Origin: Rhizobiaceae bacterium
Lineage (GTDB): Bacteria > Pseudomonadota > Alphaproteobacteria > Rhizobiales > Rhizobiaceae
Assembly: GCA_023953905.1 (NCBI GenBank)
Contig: JAMLJA010000007.1
Coordinates: 1-64,000, forward strand
Length of the DNA: 64,000 nucleotides
Reading direction: 5' to 3'
Positions 54,814 through 63,325 of the stretch are shown here, piece after piece. The stretch's first letter is position 1; each line of letters starts with the position of its first letter. Below the pieces are notes generated by a model, which had not been told where the DNA came from, ran no database searches, and worked only from the letters and a program-made list of their open reading frames with translations. The position numbers and the translations under genes are program-made.

Positions 54814-55845
54814 CTAAGTGACGTGCCTGGCTGTCGACGCCCTGACGTGGAGCGGTAGTGAGATGATCGTCGGCTTACGCTTGCGATCGCGCCCGCCGTC
54901 CAACTGGCCCAGCAGAAGTTCAACGGACGCACTCGCGACATCGTCGGCGGGGATGGCGACTGTTGTCAGCTCGGGATGGATGATACGTGCGAGCTCGATG
55001 TCGTTGAAGCCGACCACGGACAGATCTTCCGGAATCCTGATGCCAATGGCTCGCGCTGCGCGGTAGGCGGCCGCCGCCAGGAGATCGTCATCGCAAAACA
55101 GTGCGGTGATCTCTCGCCGCTCGAGAAGGCTCGTTGCCGCTCGTGTCGCTGCTTCCAGCTCGAACGTCGCCTTCGTCTGCCAGGAAGAAGCGATCGGAAG
55201 CCTTTTCGCTGACATTTCGGTTCTAAAAGCCTCGTACCGTCGGCGAAACGTAGCTTTCGGATAATCGGCGGCAAGATAGCCGATGCGGGTATGACCGAGC
55301 CCCGTCAGGTGGTCGACCACCGCGCGCATCGCGCCGGGTATGTCGAGATCGATGCCACTCTGATCGGGGTTTTCAGACTCGACCAGCAGGATCTTGTCGC
55401 GAATGGGCCGCAGCTTGCGTTCGACGGTATCGTCGCTTGCATAGACGATGCAGCCGGCGACAAGGCGGCTGCGGATCATGCCCACCAGACGGTCCACCCA
55501 TCCTGCGTCATCGCTCGTATCGACGAGCAGCACCGAATAGTCCCGCTCACGAGCCGCGAGTTCGGCGGCAAGCAGCACATGGCCGAAGAATGGCTGTTGA
55601 ACGTTCGGCACGGCAAGCGCGATCACCTTGAGCACGCCGGTACGCAGTATCTGTGCCGACGCGTTGGGCGCGTATCCGAGACGCCGTGCTGTTTCCTGCA
55701 CGTGCAACTGCGTGGCGTTGGATACCCGGCCTTCCGCCTTTCCCGACATGACGAGCGAAACGGTGGACTGGGACACGCCAGCAGCGTCCGCCACCTCGAA
55801 ACTCGTTACCGAGCGGCTCCCTGCATTGACGACCGATTTAGCCAT
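54814..55845 (-). CDS. LacI family transcription regulator
   Basis: This is a 343-residue regulator. The N-terminal helix-turn-helix and hinge region is FEVADAAGVSQSTVSLVMSGKAEGRVSN (about 17-44), and the rest is a periplasmic-binding-protein-like effector domain (RIGYLAADYPKATFRRRYEAF; PEDLSVVGFNDIELARIIHPELTTV). It is divergent from the importer starting at 55974 and very likely controls it. It converges on the RapZ gene with an 80-bp gap that contains only a weak GTGAT/ATCAC hairpin. Confidence 0.93.
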   Translation of the reverse strand: MAKSVVNAGSRSVTSFEVADAAGVSQSTVSLVMSGKAEGRVSNATQLHVQETARRLGYAPNASAQILRTGVLKVIALAVPNVQQPFFGHVLLAAELAARERDYSVLLVDTSDDAGWVDRLVGMIRSRLVAGCIVYASDDTVERKLRPIRDKILLVESENPDQSGIDLDIPGAMRAVVDHLTGLGHTRIGYLAADYPKATFRRRYEAFRTEMSAKRLPIASSWQTKATFELEAATRAATSLLERREITALFCDDDLLAAAAYRAARAIGIRIPEDLSVVGFNDIELARIIHPELTTVAIPADDVASASVELLLGQLDGGRDRKRKPTIISLPLHVRASTARHVT

Positions 55846-55870
55846 GTTGCGCGTCCCGATGCATTTTTCG

Positions 55871-55929
55871 TCATACGTAGTATTGACTTCGGAGGCAAGA
55901 GGCGGAATTCTGCTACATCATACGAATGA
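55871..55929. promoter_or_regulatory. Two TCATACG-type sites, LacI operator candidates
   Basis: TCATACGTAGTA (55871-55882) and TCATACGAATGA (55918-55929) share their first seven bases and are 47 bp apart. The second is an imperfect palindrome with a central CG, as usual for LacI-family operators; the first lies beside ATACGTAGTAT. Both lie in the 128-bp gap between the LacI gene and the importer genes. Confidence 0.5.
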
Positions 55930-55973
55930 CGAAGCCGGTTCGCAGCCCAATGCGTCCGAAAAAGGGGATCTTC

Positions 55974-56999
55974 ATGCGTTTCAGATACAGATCGGCGGCA
56001 ATGTCCGCGGCCCTCATTCTGGGATTGACGCCGTTGGCGCATTCCGAGGAAAATACCCTCGTCTGGGTCGATGGCGGCGGCGCCTACCATGACACCGTGC
56101 AAAAGGAAATTCTCGACACATGGAAGGCGCCCGAGGGGATGTCGATCGTGTCGGTTGCCGGAACGGACAATGCCAAACTGCGCGCCATGGTTGAATCCAA
56201 CCGCGTCGTCTGGGACGTGTACAATGGTGACAACACCTGGGGGACCGAAGCAGATGGTGAGTGGCTGGAGCCGCTCGACTACAGCGTCATCAACAAGGAC
56301 GACATCGTTCCGGAGTTTGCCTCCAAATACCGTGTCGCGAACATGATCTATTCCATTCAGCTCGCTTACAACACCGACAAGGTGACGACAAAGCCTGCAG
56401 GCTGGGCGGATTTTTTCGATCTCGAGAAGTTTCCGGGAAAGCGCGCTGTGATGGATTATTCCGCCGGCGGCATTTTTGAGATCGCCTTGCTGGCTGACGG
56501 CGTCGCGCCCGCCGACCTCTACCCGCTCGACATCGACCGCGCGATCCGCAAACTCGATACGATCAAATCATCGCTGGTTTACTGGCAAAGTGGCGCACAG
56601 TCCGAGGAACTGGTCGGTTCCGGCGAAGTCTCGATGGTGATGACCTACAACGCCCGCGCCTATGACGCCAAGGTCGCGCTCGAGATGCCCGTGGATTACA
56701 TCTTCGAGGGGCAGATCCTGGCCGCCGCCTATCTCACGGTACCCAAGGGCAGCAAGCATGTTAAGGCCGCAATGGACCTCATCGCCTATGCGGTGAGCGC
56801 GGACGTGAACGGAAAGCTCAGCACCGATCTGCCGCTTGCTCCGTCCAACACCAAGACGCAGGTCAATCCTGAGATGTCGCCTGATCTGCCGACCAGCCAT
56901 CTCGACAAGCCTTACGCCGTGTTTGACGATCAATGGATCGCGGCCAATTCCGCGATGCTGGAACAGCGCTATCAAGCCTGGAAAAGTGCTGCGCAGTGA
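55974..56999 (+). CDS. ABC importer periplasmic binding protein (PotD-like)
   Basis: This is a 341-residue exported protein. ATG 55974 was chosen over an upstream ATG (55926) because GGGGA precedes it and it yields a good signal peptide (MRFRYRSAAMSAALILGLTPLAHS). Mature features match the spermidine/putrescine binding family (IQLAYNTDKVTTKPAGWADFFDLEKFPGKRAV; IKSSLVYWQSGAQSEELVGSGEV). It shares landmarks with the protein encoded at 19112. Given the deaminase-like and SAH-hydrolase-like genes in the operon, a nucleoside-like or thioether ligand is conceivable; this is inference. Confidence 0.88.
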   Translation: MRFRYRSAAMSAALILGLTPLAHSEENTLVWVDGGGAYHDTVQKEILDTWKAPEGMSIVSVAGTDNAKLRAMVESNRVVWDVYNGDNTWGTEADGEWLEPLDYSVINKDDIVPEFASKYRVANMIYSIQLAYNTDKVTTKPAGWADFFDLEKFPGKRAVMDYSAGGIFEIALLADGVAPADLYPLDIDRAIRKLDTIKSSLVYWQSGAQSEELVGSGEVSMVMTYNARAYDAKVALEMPVDYIFEGQILAAAYLTVPKGSKHVKAAMDLIAYAVSADVNGKLSTDLPLAPSNTKTQVNPEMSPDLPTSHLDKPYAVFDDQWIAANSAMLEQRYQAWKSAAQ

Positions 57000-57847
57000 C
57001 AGCTTCGGCGGCTATCTCGGGCGGCCGCCTCAGGCTGCCCGCCACGATCGGGGTTTGGCCTTTGCTGCTGGCCCTGGCCGTGTTGTTGTTCCTTCCTGCC
57101 GCCGCCATCATCGCCAATAGCTTTACTGAGCCCCAGAACGCCGGCTTCTCCAATTTCTCCCGCATTCTCTCGGACCCGACATTCGGGCGGTTCGCCTACA
57201 ACACCGTCCGCATCGCCGTTGTGGTGTCGTTCTTCACCGGCCTGATCGGCTATTTCTATGCATACGCGATCTACAGATCCGGTCCGGCCGGTCGCTCTTT
57301 CCTGATGACCTGCGCGCTCCTGCCTCTGTGGACGAGCCTGCTCGTGCGCAGTTTCGCATGGACGGTCATCCTGCGCGACACCGGGATCGTGAACTGGCTT
57401 CTGATGTGGGTCGGAATCGTCGATGAGCCGATCGGCATGCTGCGGACATCCTTTGCTGTGACGGTCGGCATGATCCAGATCCTGCTGCCCTTCACGATCC
57501 TGCCGATCTTCGCGAGCATGACCAAGTTCGATACCACGTTGCTGCTTGCGGCCCGTAGCCTCGGGGCCAGTCCCAGACGCTCGTTCTGGCTCGTCTTTTT
57601 CCCGGCGACGCAGGTTGGGCTGGTTGCGGGTCTCATGCTCGTGTTTGTGCTGAGCCTCGGTTACTACATCACGCCTGTGCTGTTGGGCGGACCGCGAGAC
57701 CAGCCGGTGGCCGTCCTCATCGATGCACAGGTAACCACACAGCTCGACTGGGGCGCGGCCGGTGCCATGTCGGCCATCGTCACGGCCGCGGTGCTCCTCA
57801 TGCTGGCTGCCGGGTGGCGGGCCATCAACAAGATCTTCCTGGTCTAG
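56996..57847 (+). CDS. ABC importer permease, PotB-like
   Basis: This is a 283-residue inner-membrane permease. The GTG at 56996 overlaps the previous stop as GTGA and gives the expected length; the frame is open upstream within the binding-protein gene. The ATPase-contact loop is LLLAARSLGASPRRSFWLVFFPATQVG near 177, with six membrane segments. It forms a heterodimer with the next permease. Confidence 0.92.
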   Translation: MTASAAISGGRLRLPATIGVWPLLLALAVLLFLPAAAIIANSFTEPQNAGFSNFSRILSDPTFGRFAYNTVRIAVVVSFFTGLIGYFYAYAIYRSGPAGRSFLMTCALLPLWTSLLVRSFAWTVILRDTGIVNWLLMWVGIVDEPIGMLRTSFAVTVGMIQILLPFTILPIFASMTKFDTTLLLAARSLGASPRRSFWLVFFPATQVGLVAGLMLVFVLSLGYYITPVLLGGPRDQPVAVLIDAQVTTQLDWGAAGAMSAIVTAAVLLMLAAGWRAINKIFLV

Positions 57848-57854
57848 GCCCGCC

Positions 57855-58652
57855 ATGTCGACGAGCCATCAAGAGTCCCGCACTGCCTCGCTCGGCCGTC
57901 TGGCATTGCTCGTGCCGATCGTCATCCTCCTGCTGGCGCCGTCATTGGTGATCCTGCCAATGAGCTTTTCCGAGAGCCGCGTGATGTCGTGGCCGCCGCG
58001 CGGTTTCACATTCGACTGGTATGTGGCGCTTTTCGCCAGCGGCCAATGGGTTGCCAGTTCGCGCCATAGCGTGGAGGTCGCGCTGCTTTCGACCGCAATC
58101 GCTCTGCTGCTTGGGGTGCCTGCCGGATTGACGCTCGGCCTCAAGGTCTGGCGTTGGCGGGAACTGACGCTGGCGCTTGTGGTGGTGCCGCTCGTCATCC
58201 CGACGGTGGTACTCGCGATTGGCATGTACAAGGTCTATGTCTGGCTTGGCCTGCACGACCTTCTCGGTCTGGCTGCGGCGCATGCGATGATCGGCGTGCC
58301 GCTGGTTGTCATCACCACCATGTCGTCGGCCCGCCAGATCAATCCCGTGCTGCTGCTGGCAGCGCGCAGTCTCGGTGCGAATCCGTTCAAGACCTTCTTC
58401 TTCGTCACGCTGCCGCTCGCCCGCGGCGGAGTGATTTCGGGTGCGATCTTTGCCTTCGTGACCTCGTGGGATGAAGTGGTCATTGCCAATTTCCTGTCTT
58501 CTCCCACCTACCGGACCATTCCGGTGCAGATGTGGGCGCAGATAACCGAACGCGTCGATCCCACCGTCGCGGCGATGGCGTCGGTACTCTTCGTCGTCAG
58601 CATGGCGATGATGGCCGGCGTGACGGTACTTCGCTGGAGCAGAAGCCGATGA
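57855..58652 (+). CDS. ABC importer permease, PotC-like
   Basis: This is a 265-residue inner-membrane permease with a short polar N-terminus and six membrane segments. The ATPase-contact loop LLLAARSLGANPFKTFFFVTLPLARGG is near 165, followed by SWDEVVIANFLSSPTYRTIPVQMW, typical of PotC. It starts 7 bp after the PotB-like gene and overlaps the ATPase gene by four bases. Confidence 0.93.
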   Translation: MSTSHQESRTASLGRLALLVPIVILLLAPSLVILPMSFSESRVMSWPPRGFTFDWYVALFASGQWVASSRHSVEVALLSTAIALLLGVPAGLTLGLKVWRWRELTLALVVVPLVIPTVVLAIGMYKVYVWLGLHDLLGLAAAHAMIGVPLVVITTMSSARQINPVLLLAARSLGANPFKTFFFVTLPLARGGVISGAIFAFVTSWDEVVIANFLSSPTYRTIPVQMWAQITERVDPTVAAMASVLFVVSMAMMAGVTVLRWSRSR

Positions 58653-59746
58653 CCGCCAAGGCGATTAAACTCGACAATATCGTCAAGGCCTATGGCACCC
58701 AGAAAGTGCTGCATGGCGTCGGTTTGGATGTGGCCGCGGGCGAATTCGTGTCGATGCTTGGTCCGTCGGGCTCCGGCAAGACCACCATGCTCAAGATCAT
58801 CGCAGGCTTCGAGGATCCTGATTCCGGCAGCGTGTCGATTGGTGGTCGGCCTATGACAGGGATTGTCCCGGAGCACCGTAATATCGGAGTGGTTTTCCAG
58901 AACTACTCGCTGTTTCCGCATATGGATGTGGCAAGCAATATCGGCTTTCCTTTGCGCATGCGGGGCATGTCAAAAGCCATGCAGAAGGATCGCATCTCAA
59001 GTGTGTTGTCGCTCGTTGCGCTGGATGGCCTTGGGGCCCGTATGCCCAACGAGCTTTCGGGCGGACAGCAACAACGCGTGGCGATTGCACGCGCCATCGT
59101 GTTTGAACCCGACATCCTGCTGATGGACGAGCCGCTGGGCGCGCTCGACAGGCGATTGCGCACCGACATGCAGCTCGAAATCAAGGCGTTGCATGAGCGC
59201 CTCGGTATCACGATCGTCTATGTCACGCACGATCAGGAGGAAGCGCTTTCAATGAGCGACCGGGTCGTCGTCTTCAACAAGGGGCGCATCGAGCAGGTCG
59301 GGCATCCGCGTGAAGTCTATCGCCACCCCTCAAGCCTTTTCGTCGCCGACTTTCTGGGCGACTCGCTGGCGCTTTCAGCGCATATCAACGGGACGGACAT
59401 CCGCCTGCCGGGGGGATTGATGACCGCAGGCACACAATCCGAGTTGCCAGAGGGAGCGGTCAAGCTGCTCTGGCGGCCGGATCAGATGGAGGTCGCCGCA
59501 CCCATCGATGCCGTGACGCTGCAGGAGAGGCGGCTGAGTGTTCCGGCAAAAGTGCTCACCGCTGCCTATGCCGGGACGGTCTTGCGCCTGCGGGTCGAGC
59601 TTTCCACGGGCGATATCGGGATCGTGGCGGCATCCGATAGGGCCAACATAGCGGCAGGGGAAAGCATATCGCTCGTGCTCGATCTCGACGAGGCGACCAT
59701 TCTGCCGCTAGCCGCAAGCGACGACATTCCAGGGGCGAGACGATGA
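58649..59746 (+). CDS. ABC importer ATPase, PotA-like
   Basis: This is a 365-residue ATPase. Walker A is GPSGSGKT at 38-45, the signature is LSGGQQQR, Walker B is ILLMDEPLGALD, and a C-terminal TOBE domain follows. It is joined by ATGA overlaps to the permease before it and the deaminase-like gene after it, so the deaminase-like protein is made as part of this importer's operon. Confidence 0.93.
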   Translation: MTAKAIKLDNIVKAYGTQKVLHGVGLDVAAGEFVSMLGPSGSGKTTMLKIIAGFEDPDSGSVSIGGRPMTGIVPEHRNIGVVFQNYSLFPHMDVASNIGFPLRMRGMSKAMQKDRISSVLSLVALDGLGARMPNELSGGQQQRVAIARAIVFEPDILLMDEPLGALDRRLRTDMQLEIKALHERLGITIVYVTHDQEEALSMSDRVVVFNKGRIEQVGHPREVYRHPSSLFVADFLGDSLALSAHINGTDIRLPGGLMTAGTQSELPEGAVKLLWRPDQMEVAAPIDAVTLQERRLSVPAKVLTAAYAGTVLRLRVELSTGDIGIVAASDRANIAAGESISLVLDLDEATILPLAASDDIPGARR

Positions 59747-60174
59747 AGACAATCGAAGACAGCGAGATCAAGGCGCTTATTGAAGGCGCCACGCAAGCCC
59801 GCGAAAAGGCATATGCGCCCTACAGCGTTCACACGGTCGGGGCTGCCGTACTCGACGCGGACGGGGCTATTCACACCGGCTGCAACATCGAGTTCGTGAC
59901 GCTCCAACAGACGGTGCATGCGGAACGGACCGCCATCCTGAAGATGGTTGCAAGCGGCGCCAGACAGTTGCGTGCCGTCGCAGTCGTCGGACCCTATTCG
60001 GGCGTGCCCTGCGCGGAATGCCGCCAGGCCATATGGGAGTTCGCCTGCGCGGATCCGGACGTCGTCATCGTCAGCGCCCCAACCGACGGCGAAGTGGAGC
60101 TGCTGCGAATGGGCGAGATCTACCCGCGCCCTTATGGGCCGGAAACCAAGAACATCGATCCGCGCAAGGTCTAG
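59743..60174 (+). CDS. Cytidine deaminase-like zinc protein
   Basis: This is a 143-residue protein of the cytidine deaminase fold. Zinc ligands and the catalytic acid are H59-A-E61 and C90-x2-C93 (PCAECRQ); N48 and E50 lie in the substrate loop CNIEF. The short tetrameric enzymes of this length normally have C-A-E, whereas the QQTVHAE context here resembles the long E. coli enzyme. A deaminase acting on an imported nucleoside or base-like compound is the simplest reading, but a different amino-heterocycle is possible. It overlaps the ATPase gene by four bases. Confidence 0.82.
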   Translation: MKTIEDSEIKALIEGATQAREKAYAPYSVHTVGAAVLDADGAIHTGCNIEFVTLQQTVHAERTAILKMVASGARQLRAVAVVGPYSGVPCAECRQAIWEFACADPDVVIVSAPTDGEVELLRMGEIYPRPYGPETKNIDPRKV

Positions 60175-60227
60175 TCGGTTTTCAACACGACCCGTACCGG
60201 CTGAGCGCACAAACTCTCGGAAGATAA

Positions 60228-61379
60228 ATGATGAAAAACCGCATCGAATGGGTGGCCAGGAACTGCCGCCTCCTGACCTCAATTGCCGAGGAGTTTCGCA
60301 ACTCGAAGCCGTTCGCGGGCAAGACGATCGGCACTGGCATTCATCTTGAGCCCAAGACAGTCGCGCTGCTCCTCACGTTGCAGGAAGGTGGCGCGCGCGT
60401 CGTCTCGACCGGAAACCTGAATACGACCCAGCAAGGCGCGGTAGATCATCTGGCAGCACGTGGCGTGACCGTCATCGGTGGGCCGACGAGCGATATAGCC
60501 GAACATCAGCGCAATCTGAAGGGCGTGCTCAGCCACAAACCGGATATCATCCTCGACAATGGAGGTGACTTGTTCGACCTGTGGCTGAAGGACCGCTATG
60601 CGAGCCTGCTCGGCGGCACGGAGGAGACGACCTCCGGCCGCATGCATCTTGAGCCGCTTCGCGACCAGATCCGTCTTCCGATCCTCGTCATCAATGACAG
60701 TCCGATCAAGCAGTTTGCAGAGAACGAACATGCCGTTGGGCAAAGTGTCCTGGAATCCTACATGCGCATCACCAATCGCGTGACCAACGGCCAGCGTGTC
60801 ACCGTCTTCGGCTATGGCGCGTGCGGCAAAGGGGTTGCCGCCAACATGCGCGGCGCGAACGCGAAGGTGAGCGTGGTCGACAACGATCCGTTGAAGCGCT
60901 TGCAGGCGCATCTCGACGGCTATGATACGCCGTCGCGCGAAGTTGCCTTGGCCGACGCCGACTTCGTCGTGACTGTTACGGGACGTCAGGGGGTGGTCGG
61001 GGAGGCTGACTTGGCCTTGCTCAAGAATGGCGCGATCCTTGCGAATGCGGGGCATTTTCCATTAGAGATCGATGTGCCGTCCATCCGGGAAAGCGCCAAT
61101 GTGGCCGATCGCGAACAGTTTGAGGACGCCGTGGAAACGCTGGTGATGAAGGACGGGCGCAAGATCCACATCGTCGCGGAAGGACACATGTTCAATCTCG
61201 CCGGCCCGCGTCCCCTGGGCAACTCGATCGAGTCCATGGATCTTGGCTTTGCGCTTCAGGCGCGCTGTCTGGAAGCGGTTGTCCTTGGCAATGTCAGCTC
61301 ATCCGACTGCGTGGTTCCGGTGCCAAGAGAGATAGACGAGCGGGTAGCGAACGCCTATCTGGACCTCTGCTATGCATGA
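60228..61379 (+). CDS. S-adenosylhomocysteine hydrolase-like protein, divergent and C-terminally short
   Basis: The 383 residues align by eye with S-adenosyl-L-homocysteine hydrolase over most of their length: NAD-binding loop FGYGACGKGVA (194-204), TEETTSG (131-137) and VTVTGRQGVVG. Catalytic positions differ. H39 and K161 are kept, but the aspartate four residues after the lysine is E165, the conserved cysteine position is V170, and the DDGGD motif reads D110-N111-GGD. The C-terminal tail with the DHYRY motif that closes the NAD site is absent; the protein ends at LDLCYA. It is therefore probably an NAD-dependent enzyme for a different substrate. It follows the deaminase-like gene by 53 bp. 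Confidence 0.8.
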   Translation: MMKNRIEWVARNCRLLTSIAEEFRNSKPFAGKTIGTGIHLEPKTVALLLTLQEGGARVVSTGNLNTTQQGAVDHLAARGVTVIGGPTSDIAEHQRNLKGVLSHKPDIILDNGGDLFDLWLKDRYASLLGGTEETTSGRMHLEPLRDQIRLPILVINDSPIKQFAENEHAVGQSVLESYMRITNRVTNGQRVTVFGYGACGKGVAANMRGANAKVSVVDNDPLKRLQAHLDGYDTPSREVALADADFVVTVTGRQGVVGEADLALLKNGAILANAGHFPLEIDVPSIRESANVADREQFEDAVETLVMKDGRKIHIVAEGHMFNLAGPRPLGNSIESMDLGFALQARCLEAVVLGNVSSSDCVVPVPREIDERVANAYLDLCYA

Positions 61380-62140
61380 GCCGGAGGCGCTGACCCGGTC
61401 GGTTTGTCGTCTCGCCTGGTTCCGGATTCCGAGGCCTGCCGGATTCGGCTGAAGCTCATGGAAATATGCGCACGCCTCACATGGCCGGCGGCGACGAGGT
61501 CGCCTTGTTCGACGGCCTCGGTAATGTCGGCCACCTCGCGTTGGAAAATGACGAACTCATTGTTGAGCAACTGTTCGTATTCTCTCAGGCGAGAGGCCGT
61601 TTTGAGCCAGATGCGCGTGGTCTGGTAGTAAAGGCGCTCGCTGACCAGCCGTAGCGGCTCATTGGATGTCAGGCTGTTGAAAAGGTGGAAGAATTCCATG
61701 TTGATGCGCGCAAATTCGCGCGGGTCGCTCTTGCGCACCATACTGTCGCAGCGTTGCCTGATCTCGCGGAACCGGGCTTTCAGGGCGTCGTCGACCGGTA
61801 CGGGAGAGAGCTTGCCCACCAGTTCCGCCAGTTCGACACGCAACTCATAGACCTGCGCCAACGCGCCGACCTCGATGTCCGTCACGATCGTGCCGACGCC
61901 GTGGACGGAACGCAGCAGCCCTTCGGCTTCGAGTTTGACCAGCACGCGCCGCACGGGGGTTCGGGACACACCGAACTCCTCGGCGAGATCCTCCTCGCGC
62001 AGCCTTTCGTCTGGTGCGTAGTCGAGCAGGCAGATTCGCCTCCGCAATGTCTGGTAGATGCGATCGAAGCGCCCCCTCGCGCCTTCGTCTGCAGGTCTGG
62101 CGCCCGTTGTGGATGCCGCCAGACTGAGTTCTTCCGGCAT
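61370..62140 (-). CDS. GntR family transcription regulator (FCD type)
   Basis: This is a 256-residue regulator with an N-terminal winged helix (RIYQTLRRRICLLDYAPDERLREEDLAEEFGVSRTPVRRVLVKLEAEGLL, about 26-76) and a helical FCD effector domain. It shares one base with the stop of the M20 gene (TGATG) and its 3' end overlaps the convergent SAH-hydrolase-like gene by 10 bp. It is likely to control the M24-M20-gntR operon. Confidence 0.92.
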   Translation of the reverse strand: MPEELSLAASTTGARPADEGARGRFDRIYQTLRRRICLLDYAPDERLREEDLAEEFGVSRTPVRRVLVKLEAEGLLRSVHGVGTIVTDIEVGALAQVYELRVELAELVGKLSPVPVDDALKARFREIRQRCDSMVRKSDPREFARINMEFFHLFNSLTSNEPLRLVSERLYYQTTRIWLKTASRLREYEQLLNNEFVIFQREVADITEAVEQGDLVAAGHVRRAHISMSFSRIRQASESGTRRDDKPTGSAPPAHA

Positions 62141-63315
62141 CAGGTGCCCTTTGCATTCGTCGCAAGTTTCAGACGCAGCTTGTCGAGCATTTCAAGGCAG
62201 GCGGCAAGCTGTTCGAGTGCAAGATACTCGTCCGGCTTGTGAGCCTGTGCGATCGAGCCCGGTCCGCAAATGATGGAGGAAATGCCTGCTGACTGGAACA
62301 GCCCTGCCTCCGTGCCGAAGGGCACCACATCGCCATGGCGATGGCCGGTCAGTTCCCCAACGATGTCGCGCGCTTCCGACTCCTCCACGACCTGAAGACC
62401 CTCCACCTCGCCGATCACATGTGTGGTGATGCCGCATGCGGGCGATACCGCACGCATCGCAGGCAGCAATACTGTCTCGACATACTCGCCGAGATCGTTC
62501 TTCACAAAGTTGGCGTCGTCGAGCGTGACGGGGCGCATCTCCCATTCGACGCTGCAACTGCCGGCAATCACGTTGCGCGCCGTGCCGCCCGACATCTTCC
62601 CGACCTGAACGGTTGTCCAGGGGGGGTCGAAGCGACTTCCCGCGGGTGCGCGCTTCTTCAGCCTGTCGCCGAGATCCAGAAGCTGCGAGATATATCGCGC
62701 CGCATATTCGATAGCGTTCACGCCTTTGCCAGGATGGGAGCCGTGGCCTTCCAGACCCGAAAACTCGGTGGTGTATTCGAAACAGCCCTTATGACCCTCA
62801 ATGACCCGCATTTCGGTCGGTTCACCGATGATCGCGACGGAGGGCCGGATGCCAGCATTGGCGATTTCTTTGACCAGCGCGCGAGCGCCCAGGCAACCGA
62901 TCTCTTCGTCATAGGTCAGCGCGACGTGAAGCGGACGCGCAAGGCCCGCCTCGGCGAAGTGTGGCGCCATAGCCAGTGCGGCAGCGATGAACCCTTTCAT
63001 GTCGCAAGAGCCGCGGCCGTAAAGCCTGCCGTTGCGCTCGCTCAGTACGTAGGGATCGCTGCTCCATTCCGATGGATCGGCGGGCACCACGTCGGTGTGG
63101 CCAGAGAGCACGATGCCACCGTCGCCGGGCGGCCCAATCGTGGCGAAGAGATTGGCCTTTGCGCCGCTCTCGTCTCTTGAAAGGGAAAGCGTCGCGCCCG
63201 CATCCGATAACAGGTCGGCGGCATAGGCGATCAGTTCGAGATTGCTCTCCGAGGATTCTGTCGGAAACCCGACCAGTTGCCCAAGAATCTCACGCGTCCG
63301 GGCGAGCTTTTCCAT
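62140..63315 (-). CDS. M20 family deacylase (ArgE/acetylornithine deacetylase-like)
   Basis: This is a 391-residue zinc hydrolase. Metal and catalytic motifs are SGHTDVVP, GRGSCDMKGFIAAAL and TYDEEIGCLGARAL, and the dimerisation domain has EGHKGCFEYTTEFSGLEGHGSHPG. It would remove an acyl group from an amino acid or related amine. It starts 10 bp after the M24 gene, and its likely substrate is the product of that hydrolase. Confidence 0.9.
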   Translation of the reverse strand: MEKLARTREILGQLVGFPTESSESNLELIAYAADLLSDAGATLSLSRDESGAKANLFATIGPPGDGGIVLSGHTDVVPADPSEWSSDPYVLSERNGRLYGRGSCDMKGFIAAALAMAPHFAEAGLARPLHVALTYDEEIGCLGARALVKEIANAGIRPSVAIIGEPTEMRVIEGHKGCFEYTTEFSGLEGHGSHPGKGVNAIEYAARYISQLLDLGDRLKKRAPAGSRFDPPWTTVQVGKMSGGTARNVIAGSCSVEWEMRPVTLDDANFVKNDLGEYVETVLLPAMRAVSPACGITTHVIGEVEGLQVVEESEARDIVGELTGHRHGDVVPFGTEAGLFQSAGISSIICGPGSIAQAHKPDEYLALEQLAACLEMLDKLRLKLATNAKGT

Positions 63316-63325
63316 CGCGGCCCTC

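Noticed and set aside
55926..55973. Upstream ATG of the PotD-like gene
   Set aside because: It would add 16 polar residues before the signal peptide and overlaps the second LacI-type site; the ATG at 55974 has the ribosome site.
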